Below the pieces are notes generated by a model that saw nothing but the letters and a program-made list of their open reading frames with translations, was not told the origin of the DNA and made no database searches. Position numbers and translations under genes: made by a program. Shown here piece by piece: positions 1 through 6,442 of a stretch of DNA of 16,622 nucleotides (position 1 is its first letter; each line of letters opens with the position of its first letter). This DNA is from a bacterium. GTDB lineage: Bacteria; UBP15; UBA6099. The stretch is from contig JAKQBV010000305.1 in the NCBI GenBank assembly GCA_029573925.1, positions 1-16,622 of the forward strand, in the 5' to 3' direction.

Positions 1-255
1 ATCAGCATCTGCGAGGACGCCGACAACCCGGTGGACCTTCTTATCACGGATGTCGTCATGCCGGACGTTAACGGACACGAACTCGCCGAACGCATTCGCA
101 AATTGCGCCCGAACATCAAAGTCTTGTACATGTCAGGATACACGGAGAACGCCATCGTTCATCACGGCATTCTGGATAAAGGCATCAACTTCATATCAAA
201 ACCGTTCAACGTCGAGGATTTCTCCCGCAAAGTCAGAGACGTATTAGACGGCTGA
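1..255 (+). CDS. C-terminal receiver domain of a truncated signalling protein, probably a hybrid histidine kinase
   Basis: The gene runs in from the left edge, so its start and most of its length are missing. The visible 84 codons are the second half of a CheY-like receiver domain. The phospho-acceptor Asp lies in TDVVMPD (visible codon 17), the conserved Ser/Thr in MSGYT (codons 44-48), and the conserved Lys in SKPF (codon 67). An ungapped comparison with the last 72 residues of the kinase ending at 9528 gives 41 identities, including the unusual HHG motif after SGYT. By analogy this is probably the C-terminal receiver of another hybrid histidine kinase. It ends with TGA and converges on the minus-strand operon 107 bases further on. 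No clear terminator is seen in the gap. A stand-alone response regulator cannot be excluded. Confidence 0.88.
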   Translation: MSICEDADNPVDLLITDVVMPDVNGHELAERIRKLRPNIKVLYMSGYTENAIVHHGILDKGINFISKPFNVEDFSRKVRDVLDG

Positions 256-362
256 CGGCAAGTTGCAGAGAATATGCCGCGAAACCGTCCGCCGCGCGCA
301 ACCCGCTGACTTCAAGTCGCGTTTTCATGTTCAAAAGCAAAGAGAGTTTTGACAGGCGCGTA

Positions 363-3224
363 TCAAGGCGTCCTGCAGGGGTTGACGAACATTGGAGGCG
401 GGATGTTCGGAGCGCCGTTCCACAAATAGCATTGCGTATTGATCCCGAAATCGGAGACAGACAGCAGGAGAAGTCTGGCCGGGAGAAACGCCGGAGCGGG
501 TTTGAATTCCTTGAAAGAAATCTCTTTCTCTTTTACTTTAATCGTGAAGTCCAACTGATCGCAGCCTGAGCCGCCTTCGCATCGGACTATGTGTTCGGAA
601 GGTCCGACTATTTCAGCCCTGAACGGAATCCATTCGGGGTCGAGCGCGACGCGGTAAGTGTCGGGAATTATATTCTCGAAGTAGAAGAATCCTGATGCGT
701 CGGTAAATGCGTAAGCGATATCGCCCTCCCCGGTTCCGAGGACGACGCGGAGGTTTTCAGGAGAAACGCCGGAGGCTCGCGCGAAGTAGCTGTCGGCTTT
801 CACCGACACGCGCCCGCTGACAGAATAAACAGGGAGCATGGCCATGTCCGCGCGGATGCGGGAGTTGTACGACACTTTGATTGTTCCGACGCTCGCGGGG
901 GACGGCGACAGTCTGACGGAGTGGGTTTCCGGAGCGACGCGCAGTTCGTATCTGCCCGGAACAAGAGCGGATATCTCATATCGGCCCTCGGAGTCGGTGG
1001 TCGCGCGATCCGTCCCGCATACGACCTCCAACCCTCTCAATAGCCTCTCGTCCCCATCGAAGACGCCGTTTCCGTTCAGGTCTTCAAACGCCACGCCGTA
1101 CACCGCTCCGTACTTTTTGTACGGAATGCTTATTTTGAAATCTTTCGTGTATTTTAGAAAGAAGAAATTTTCGGCGACGCCTCTGGAATTCAGGGCGTGA
1201 TACGCAAGATCGATATATGAGTCCGACGCAAGCTTGGAATTAAATCCAAATGAAAAACGAGTTGTTTTTATCGGGATGGAATCGAACGAGTCCTCGACCA
1301 TTCCGCTTCTCCAAGACGCCTGAATCGTGTTTTTCTTGTTCGGAAACGCATATGCCGCGTTAAAAGAAAAAGCCTGTTCGCTGCTGAACGCAGGTATGCC
1401 GCTTCCCCTTCCGGAAGTCTTATTGATTTCAGCGGCGATTCTTGTGGATTTGTTTTTGTATCCCGCGCTGAACGCGAACTTGCCATATCCGCCTTTTTCG
1501 CCCATGAAGCCGCGAGCGCCTGAGTCGATGCCGAGCGCTAGATCAAAAGGTTTCATTTTTTTTGAAAAACTCAACCTCAAAAAGTCTTCCGACAGCGGCT
1601 CGGAGAGAAGCGGGTTGTCGGGCCTTGCGATATCGCGTCTTCTTCTGTTGGCGGAAAATCGAGCGCTAATTCTGCCGGGCGCCGAGCGGGAAAAGCCCGC
1701 TGAGAAAGTTTCGTGGTCGTATCCGGGACGCGCGGCGTCCATCGGATCAAGAGACAGCGCGCGGAAGCTGGTTCCTTTTCTGTAGTCGGCGGACACGCGC
1801 CCGCCAGACCCCATTTTCCATTCGCCCCTGAGTCCGACTTCCTTCGTCGGGCCGTTCGACTGAAAATCCTTGTCGCCCGTCTGGCCGAACGCTTTGATTT
1901 TCATTTTGCCGTTTCTATACTCGCCCTCGAATCCCGCGACCGAGCCTGAAGCGGATGCTCCGGCTTCGTTCTCTATCGTTGTCGCGGCCAACTCTGTTTT
2001 AACCGTGATATTGTCGCCGTCGGCGTAGTCGACCGTAAGCGAGTCGGCCGTCATGCGGGACACTCCGGGCGACGGGTTTTCATTCCAAAGCCTGCCGACG
2101 CCGATTGAGACGCCTTCCGGCGCGCTTCTGTTCCATTTAACAAACCTGACATCGCCCGATCCGCCCCCGGAACCTACAAGTATCTCGTTCGAGCCGAAAG
2201 CGCGGGACGCTATCCAACCCTCTCGGAACTCTCTGCTCCGCGTCCGCTTCGAAAACTGCATTCGCTGGTTGCCGAGCGAAAGCTTGGAGTCGCCGTACCT
2301 GAACTCATGCGTCTGCCTCTTCACCCTCATGTTTTCGGATTCCGACCTTTGCATCCCGATATCCGTTCTCATCGCGAAATCCCCTTCTTCGAAACCGGGT
2401 ATGGTCAATTGGACGGACGTCGAACCTCGCGCGCCGGAACGCATCAAATGTCCCACGGCGAGCCTTACATCCACGCTCTTGCGCTCGACGATTTTTACGC
2501 TTTTCGTCTCCCTTGCGATATTGGCGAATAAAGTGGTTTCCGCCACAGTAAAACCGTCTTTGGACAGCTTCACCGTCAGAGAAGCTCCGTTCGCGGCGTC
2601 GCCTGAAATGGTAGCGTTGAAAACACTCTCGACTGTTTCTCCGGGAGCGATATCGATGGACCTCTTTCTTCCGTGCGCCGTCACTCCGGCTCCGGGATGC
2701 GCGGACAATTCAAAGGTCTCCGAATCGCCCCCGCAGTTTCTAATTTTCAAGGACACTTTGGATATGTTGGCGTTGGCGAAGAGCATCTCTGCCGGCGGCT
2801 CGACAAACTCGGCGCACACCGGATTGTCCACGGAAAGTTCCACCCTCGCAGAGCCGGAGAGCGCAGGGTTCGAAGAATCTGACAATGTGACGACAATCGG
2901 AATGACCTGACCGGCGGAGACGTTCGCCGCGACCATGACCGTCGCTGCGAAAGATTCCGAAGAGCCGGGGGAGAGGAAAACTCCGGACGGAGCGCCCACG
3001 ACATCCGCCCCGTTCCCGGCTTCGAGCGATATCGAGAAGTCGCGCGCGCTGCCCTCGTTCAGGATGGCTGTGAAGCCGACCGTCACGAATTCCAAAGATT
3101 TGACTTTTCTTGTCGCGGCGTCCATCGGAGAGACAACAAAGGAAGCCGCCGACGCCGACGCGGCGGCGAGGACTATCAGCAGGAGAGTTGTCGTGGATGT
3201 TGTTTTCAGAAGGCGCTTAATCAC
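363..3224 (-). CDS. Outer-membrane usher-like beta-barrel protein with flanking Ig-like and SdrD/CNA-B-like domains
   Basis: This 953-residue exported protein is the last gene of the pilus-like operon. Residues 1-26 form a signal peptide ending ASASA. Residues 28-245 look like two Ig-like beta domains of the NEW3 type (hydrophobic/polar alternation, C137 and C164 a possible disulfide). Residues 250-700 are a long run of alternating, charged, Gly- and aromatic-rich strands typical of an outer-membrane barrel. Residues 706-795 form an SdrD-like domain with the calcium-type loop DLNGNGVFDGDE (715-726), and 800-895 a second carboxypeptidase-regulatory/CNA-B-like fold. Inference: it is the secretion pore for the subunits encoded upstream, playing the role of FimD/CfaC, although no classical usher signature was recognised. 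The start is GTG, 21 bases after the preceding stop, with a weak GGAAAGG about 12 bases upstream. The last ~45 residues are Pro/Cys-containing and unlike the rest. A generic barrel or adhesin is the alternative. Confidence 0.82.
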   Translation of the reverse strand: MIKRLLKTTSTTTLLLIVLAAASASAASFVVSPMDAATRKVKSLEFVTVGFTAILNEGSARDFSISLEAGNGADVVGAPSGVFLSPGSSESFAATVMVAANVSAGQVIPIVVTLSDSSNPALSGSARVELSVDNPVCAEFVEPPAEMLFANANISKVSLKIRNCGGDSETFELSAHPGAGVTAHGRKRSIDIAPGETVESVFNATISGDAANGASLTVKLSKDGFTVAETTLFANIARETKSVKIVERKSVDVRLAVGHLMRSGARGSTSVQLTIPGFEEGDFAMRTDIGMQRSESENMRVKRQTHEFRYGDSKLSLGNQRMQFSKRTRSREFREGWIASRAFGSNEILVGSGGGSGDVRFVKWNRSAPEGVSIGVGRLWNENPSPGVSRMTADSLTVDYADGDNITVKTELAATTIENEAGASASGSVAGFEGEYRNGKMKIKAFGQTGDKDFQSNGPTKEVGLRGEWKMGSGGRVSADYRKGTSFRALSLDPMDAARPGYDHETFSAGFSRSAPGRISARFSANRRRRDIARPDNPLLSEPLSEDFLRLSFSKKMKPFDLALGIDSGARGFMGEKGGYGKFAFSAGYKNKSTRIAAEINKTSGRGSGIPAFSSEQAFSFNAAYAFPNKKNTIQASWRSGMVEDSFDSIPIKTTRFSFGFNSKLASDSYIDLAYHALNSRGVAENFFFLKYTKDFKISIPYKKYGAVYGVAFEDLNGNGVFDGDERLLRGLEVVCGTDRATTDSEGRYEISALVPGRYELRVAPETHSVRLSPSPASVGTIKVSYNSRIRADMAMLPVYSVSGRVSVKADSYFARASGVSPENLRVVLGTGEGDIAYAFTDASGFFYFENIIPDTYRVALDPEWIPFRAEIVGPSEHIVRCEGGSGCDQLDFTIKVKEKEISFKEFKPAPAFLPARLLLLSVSDFGINTQCYLWNGAPNIPPPMFVNPCRTP

Positions 3225-3245
3225 TGTTTCATCACGCCTTTCCGT

Positions 3246-3716
3246 TCAGTCCGACGTCAGGGTGAAGACCAGAACGATGCCGTAGGAGTCGGCGCGGTCG
3301 CCCCAACCTGCCAACAGCTTCAAATCGATGTCAACATAATCCGATCCCGCGCCGGAGGCCGCAGGCTCGTCGTATTGCGTTAGAGCAATATAAGGCTCCG
3401 GCCCGTCCGCCCGCCAGAGAAGGTCTTCACATGATTTCTGAGCGAAAACCGAAGTGAATTCCGCCATGTCCGCCCTGACGGAAAGAGTCCATCCCGCGTT
3501 TTCGTCGTCCGTTATCAACGCTCGCAGAGCGTAAACGCCGTCTGATGCGCCGGCTTCGACGAAACCCGCGTAAAGGTCTTCTTTCGTCAACGAGCCGAAC
3601 CCCACCGATCCGGACTCTAATTCCACCCGGAAGTCCGCCCTGCCCGCGCCGGAAAAAATGGCGCAGAGGGCTATTGTCAGCGACATAATAAATCGAATTT
3701 GATTTGATTTAATCAT
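3246..3716 (-). CDS. Small secreted protein, probable minor or tip subunit of the pilus-like system
   Basis: This 156-residue protein starts with a signal peptide (1-27, cleaved near AGRA/DF). The mature part is short and beta-rich. Two landmarks match the upstream pilin-like proteins: a W-x-L strand (GWTLSV, 75-80) and a hydrophobic alternating C-terminal strand (VLVFTLTSD, 148-156; compare NLTFTATTD in pilin B). It has one mature Cys (C96), absent from the two major subunits. Inference: a minor, tip or adaptor subunit, judged from size, fold landmarks and its place between chaperone and usher genes. The ATG is set by GAGG with an 8-base spacer. The 13 bases before the ATG are identical to those before the chaperone ATG, so this initiation region looks duplicated. 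No family could be named. Confidence 0.8.
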   Translation of the reverse strand: MIKSNQIRFIMSLTIALCAIFSGAGRADFRVELESGSVGFGSLTKEDLYAGFVEAGASDGVYALRALITDDENAGWTLSVRADMAEFTSVFAQKSCEDLLWRADGPEPYIALTQYDEPAASGAGSDYVDIDLKLLAGWGDRADSYGIVLVFTLTSD

Positions 3717-3737
3717 CTCATTATCCTCTTGGCGCTT

Positions 3738-3752
3738 CCGGCTTTTCGCCGG
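3738..3752 (-). repeat. Small intercistronic hairpin between chaperone and minor-subunit genes
   Basis: In the minus-strand transcript this reads CCGGC-GAAAA-GCCGG, a perfect 5-bp stem with an A-rich loop. It lies in the 79-base gap after the chaperone stop and just before the minor-subunit ribosome binding site. No U-tract follows, so it is not an intrinsic terminator. It may affect mRNA stability or translation of the next gene. Confidence 0.45.
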
Positions 3753-3795
3753 TCTTGTGAGTGACCGCGGGAGCGCTCAACCCGCATTCCGGTCA

Positions 3796-4680
3796 TTATT
3801 TCCGGTCGATTTCATATCCCGTCGGAGCCGTGGTCGAAATGTTTTTAGAAGCGAAGGAGGTTTGTCCGGCGACAAGCTTCTCCCCGCCGTAATCCATTAT
3901 CACAAGAGCGACATATTCGTTCGGAGCGAGCCGGGCTTCAATAGGGACGGTCACTATTCTCTCCCGGCCGGGAATGACATATTTTTTTTCGTAAGACACG
4001 GCCGCCGTATGTATTGTTTTGCCTGCAAGCGTTCTCACCTCAAGCACGCCGTGCGGAGTCAGCAGAGTGTTGCCCGTGTTAAAGAACCCGATGTTCGCGA
4101 CCAGCGGAAAGTCCTTGAATTCGCTTTGCGCGTCCGGACGAGAGACCGTCAGAGACGAGAGCTCGCCCCGCGCCGCGATGCCGGATTTCACATTGATAAA
4201 AACCCTGACGCCGTATCTCATATTAGTCGTTATCGCCGTCTTGAACCTGCCGTCTTCCGATGAAGGCTTCTGCGGAGTCGGCATTCCTTCCACCATGATG
4301 AAAGTCCAGTAAAGCCCGGAAGCGTCTTGAGGGACGGAGAAGGAAAATCTTGCTTCCGCTTTTTCCCCGGCGGGAACGTTGAATTGAGATTGGCTCAGAG
4401 TTATCCAGCCTCCGCATGAGCGGTCGACTTCGCCCGACTCATGATAAACGTCCTTTCCCGACGGCTGTTTGTCCCAGTCCTGAATATAGACGCGGCCCAT
4501 TTGAAGCTCGCCGGCCCCTGAGTTGTCTATGACAATCGACGTGGTGTATGACGCGCCCGGCGCGGCGTTCAGTTCGATCTTCATTGGCAGCACGGAGAAC
4601 GCCGCCGAGGGAGCCGCGTTCAGAGCGGCAAACATGATTGCCGCTATTGCCGCTTTTTTCAGATTGTTCATCAGTCTCAT
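3796..4680 (-). CDS. Periplasmic pilus-assembly chaperone of PapD/DUF916-like Ig fold
   Basis: This 294-residue protein has a signal peptide (1-27, NAAPSAA/FSVLP). The mature part starts FSVLPMKIEL, then 'PGASYTTSIVIDNSG', the start typical of PapD-like chaperones and DUF916 proteins: an Ig strand followed by a stabilising N-terminal beta domain. A first beta domain spans about 28-132, with the strand VPAGEKAEARFSFSVP before a hydrophobic YWTFIMVEG strand. A second spans about 155-265, ending in a DYGGEKLVAGQ turn. At 294 residues it is longer than FimC/PapD (about 230-240). Inferred role: it binds the secreted subunits in the periplasm, blocks premature assembly and delivers them to the usher-like barrel. 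The ATG is set by GAGAGG with an 8-base spacer. The DUF916 resemblance leaves open a WxL-interacting-protein-like scaffold instead of a true chaperone. Confidence 0.78.
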   Translation of the reverse strand: MRLMNNLKKAAIAAIMFAALNAAPSAAFSVLPMKIELNAAPGASYTTSIVIDNSGAGELQMGRVYIQDWDKQPSGKDVYHESGEVDRSCGGWITLSQSQFNVPAGEKAEARFSFSVPQDASGLYWTFIMVEGMPTPQKPSSEDGRFKTAITTNMRYGVRVFINVKSGIAARGELSSLTVSRPDAQSEFKDFPLVANIGFFNTGNTLLTPHGVLEVRTLAGKTIHTAAVSYEKKYVIPGRERIVTVPIEARLAPNEYVALVIMDYGGEKLVAGQTSFASKNISTTAPTGYEIDRK

Positions 4681-4755
4681 CTCATTATCCTCTCATTTCT
4701 TCTCGCGCTGTCCGGGCCTCGCGCTTCAAGCATCGGGCCGGGGCGTCTTCATTGT

Positions 4756-4779
4756 GGGGAGATAGATTGTTTCCTCCCC
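4756..4779 (-). repeat. Weak intercistronic hairpin between pilin B and chaperone genes
   Basis: GGGGAG and CTCCCC arms (6 bp) enclose a 12-base loop in the 115-base gap after the pilin B stop. No U-tract follows in the minus-strand transcript. It could give partial attenuation or 3'-end protection, so that subunit genes are expressed above chaperone and usher genes. It is weaker than the hairpins after pilin A. Confidence 0.3.
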
Positions 4780-4795
4780 CGGTTCATTCCGCGTG

Positions 4796-5335
4796 TCAGT
4801 CCGTGGTCGCGGTGAAAGTCAGATTGGCAGTGTAGGTTCCAGCCACATCCTGCGCCGGGTTGAGCATCAGTTTGTACCTTATGGCGTCCAACATTATTCC
4901 CACGCCCGGCACGCCGAGGCCTGTTCCGTATGGAATAATCTCGACTGGAAGCGTCGCGTCGCCTGCGTCTAAGTTGAAGTAACTTGCGCCTGAGTCTATG
5001 CTGATGCCGAGGTCGCCGAGGGACTTCGTCGCGTTTCCTGTTCCGCCGAAGTAATCCCCCACGGAAGTCGATGACATCTGCAATTTCCAGCTTTCAGTAG
5101 CGTCGACCGACATAACGCCTGTCGTGATCCATTCCACTTCACCGGCTGCTAAATCAGAGAAAGTGACATCCGCAAGTACCGGGGTCTCTACGTCGCCGGA
5201 TTCGATATTGATCAAAATCATGTTCCTTATCCTGAAACTTATGTCCGCAGTCTGGTCGTCCGTCGCGGCGACGGCGGCGAGCGGGCCGAGCATCAGTCCC
5301 GCCGCGATTGCTATCAACGTTTTTTTCAGTTTCAT
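4796..5335 (-). CDS. Pilin-like secreted structural subunit B
   Basis: This 179-residue protein has a signal peptide of about 24 residues (LAAVA/ATDD). An in-frame ATG lies seven codons further upstream, but the ATG used here has GGAGG with an 8-base spacer and makes the protein exactly co-linear with pilin A. The mature chain is Ala/Gly/Thr/Asp-rich, without cysteine, and predicted all-beta. Landmarks are NMILINIESG, the strand WKLQMSS, DYFGGTGNAT, GLGVPGVG and a C-terminal alternating strand GTYTANLTFTATTD. Without gaps it matches pilin A at 127 of 179 positions, so the pair is a tandem duplication. The terminal strand resembles donor/acceptor strands of chaperone-usher subunits. Role inferred from context: polymer-forming surface subunit. 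No Pfam family could be named with certainty. Confidence 0.85.
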   Translation of the reverse strand: MKLKKTLIAIAAGLMLGPLAAVAATDDQTADISFRIRNMILINIESGDVETPVLADVTFSDLAAGEVEWITTGVMSVDATESWKLQMSSTSVGDYFGGTGNATKSLGDLGISIDSGASYFNLDAGDATLPVEIIPYGTGLGVPGVGIMLDAIRYKLMLNPAQDVAGTYTANLTFTATTD

Positions 5336-5414
5336 TTCACTATCCTCCGGATTCATTCCCTTCCTGTCGCCCCTGATCCCTAATTCCTACTTTTAGAATC
5401 TTCGGGGTTGCCGT

Positions 5415-5449
5415 CCGGGCGGGCGGTCTGTTTCGCGCAGCCCGCCCGG
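5415..5449 (-). repeat. Strong GC-rich hairpin in the pilin A - pilin B gap
   Basis: Perfect 10-bp arms, CCGGGCGGGC (5415-5424) and GCCCGCCCGG (5440-5449), enclose a 15-base loop. It is the second of two consecutive strong hairpins after the pilin A stop. No U-tract follows on the minus strand, so it is more likely a stabiliser or processing barrier than a terminator. Confidence 0.7.
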
Positions 5450-5455
5450 GGGTTT

Positions 5456-5487
5456 AAGGAAGAGGGAAGCAACTTTCCCTCTTCCTT
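5456..5487 (-). repeat. Strong 13-bp hairpin directly after the pilin A gene
   Basis: Arms AAGGAAGAGGGAA (5456-5468) and TTCCCTCTTCCTT (5475-5487) form a perfect 13-bp stem with a 6-base loop, 13 bases beyond the pilin A stop codon. Such hairpins between a major pilin gene and the rest of a pilus operon are known to protect the pilin mRNA 3' end. Here it could enrich pilin A over downstream products. No U-run follows, so full termination is unlikely. Confidence 0.72.
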
Positions 5488-5500
5488 TAACTCGCCGCCA

Positions 5501-6040
5501 TCAGTTCGTGATCGCGGTAAAAGTCAGATTCGCCGTGTAGGTTCCCGCAACATCGAGAGTCGCGTCCAAAGCAAGCTTGTATTGAATGGCGTCTAACGTT
5601 ATTCCGACGCCCGGCACGCCGAGGCCTACGCCTGAAGCGATCAGCTCGACGGGGGATGTAGCGTCAACGGCGCTCAAGTTCACGTAGTTGGAGCCGGCGT
5701 CTACGCTAATGGCTAGATCGCTAAGCGCTTTTGTCGCGTTGCCCGTGCCGCCGAAGTAGTCGGCCACGGACGTCGAGGCCACTTCGAGTTTCCAGTCCTC
5801 CGTGGCGTCTACGGAAAGAACGCCGGTCGTGATCCATTCCACTTCTCCGGTCGTCAGGTCCGCGAAAGAAACATCCGCAAGAGTAGGAACGGCCACGTCG
5901 CCCGAATCGATATTGAGCACGACCATGTTCGGAATATTGAAGCTGATATCCGCCGTCTGGTCGTCTGCCGCCGCAAAGGCGGCGAGCGGGCTGATCATCA
6001 GTCCTGCGGCGATTGATAAAAATACTTTTTTCATTTTCAC
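5501..6040 (-). CDS. Pilin-like secreted structural subunit A (probable major subunit)
   Basis: This 179-residue protein is the first gene of the operon. Its signal peptide ends about residue 24 (AAFA/AADD). The mature chain lacks cysteine and is predicted all-beta, with WKLEVAST, DYFGGTGNAT, GLGVPGVG and the C-terminal strand TYTANLTFTAITN. I place the start at GTG (6038-6040) and not at the ATG two codons later. GGAGG (6049-6053) is 8 bases from the GTG but 14 from the ATG, and the GTG aligns with the ATG of the 71%-identical pilin B. First position behind a sigma-54 promoter, a long structured leader, and strong 3' hairpins all suggest the most abundant subunit. Role as surface fibre subunit is inferred from context. 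The sequence is neither type IV pilin (no prepilin N-terminal helix) nor recognisable FimA. Confidence 0.86.
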   Translation of the reverse strand: MKMKKVFLSIAAGLMISPLAAFAAADDQTADISFNIPNMVVLNIDSGDVAVPTLADVSFADLTTGEVEWITTGVLSVDATEDWKLEVASTSVADYFGGTGNATKALSDLAISVDAGSNYVNLSAVDATSPVELIASGVGLGVPGVGITLDAIQYKLALDATLDVAGTYTANLTFTAITN

Positions 6041-6048
6041 TTGTCTTT

Positions 6049-6053
6049 CCTCC
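6049..6053 (-). promoter_or_regulatory. Ribosome binding site deciding the GTG start of pilin A
   Basis: GGAGG on the minus strand sits 8 bases upstream of GTG 6040. Pilin B has the same spacing to its ATG. This favours GTG over the downstream ATG at 6034. Confidence 0.75.
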
Positions 6054-6064
6054 GTTAGGTTTTC

Positions 6065-6299
6065 CGGCCGTTAGGACGGCCGAGTTTTTTTCCGGGGAAC
6101 GCTTTCGCGTTCTCCGTGGATTGCCGCTTCCAAGTTAGAGGCTATTTATTCGCGCCGCCTCTAGGAAATTCGGCTTCGATCCGTTTGCGCGGATCGCTTG
6201 GAATCTTTTCTGATTCCGTTGCGGCGCGCTGCAGTCATCTGCGCCGTTTATCTATTTATCTCCTCCCTTCGCTTATTTCTCGTCTCGTTTTTTCTTGCG
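6065..6299 (-). promoter_or_regulatory. Structured mRNA leader of the pilus-like operon with about six consecutive hairpins
   Basis: Between the predicted sigma-54 start (about 6300) and the pilin A ribosome binding site lies a leader of about 240 bases without a credible gene. Hairpins in 5'-3' order of the transcript: 6222-6246 (6 bp), 6200-6217 (GGAATC/GATTCC), 6177-6196 (7 bp, core GATCCG/CGGATC), 6136-6163 (7 bp, TAGAGGC/GCCTCTA), 6094-6115 (9 pairs with one mismatch, closed by a GAAA tetraloop), and 6065-6082 (CGGCCGT/ACGGCCG, 4-base loop), the last one 11 bases before the Shine-Dalgarno sequence. The density of perfect stems suggests a folded regulatory RNA (riboswitch, protein-binding leader or stability element). 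It does not show the c-di-GMP-I (GEMM) conserved core. Function unknown. Confidence 0.5.
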
Positions 6300-6310
6300 A
6301 CTAGGTTTAA

Positions 6311-6326
6311 TGCAAGGAACATGCCA
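6311..6326 (-). promoter_or_regulatory. Sigma-54 (RpoN) -24/-12 promoter of the pilus-like operon
   Basis: The minus strand reads TGGCATGTTCCTTGCA, against the consensus TGGCACG-N4-TTGCW: one mismatch. The invariant GG (6325-6324) and GC (6313-6312) are exactly 10 bases apart. It faces the pilin A gene and predicts a transcript start near 6300. The same TGGCATG-N4-TTGCA form occurs at 15626-15641. Sigma-54 promoters need an AAA+ enhancer-binding activator, and none is encoded in this window. Confidence 0.75.
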
Positions 6327-6442
6327 AAGCCCGGAACTATCGCCGCTGAATCGCAATATTCGCTTTGTTTGTGCCATTTATTTTGTCGCCGCTTTTGGTC
6401 ACAAAAATATCGGGCGGCATTAGAGTAACCCGCGAAAAACAA

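Noticed and set aside
2053..2910. Long plus-strand open frame antisense to the barrel protein
   Set aside because: It is a shadow of the minus-strand gene: Ser/Pro/Thr-rich, no ribosome binding site, no domain.
4796..6040. Type IV pilins or flagellin
   Set aside because: There is no prepilin peptidase motif or N-terminal hydrophobic helix retained in the mature protein, and no flagellin motifs. A normal Sec signal is followed by an all-beta chain.
6041..6300. c-di-GMP-I (GEMM) riboswitch in the pilin leader
   Set aside because: Some pieces (GCAAAC, GAAGCC) recall it and pilin genes often carry it, but the conserved core and receptor arrangement are not present.
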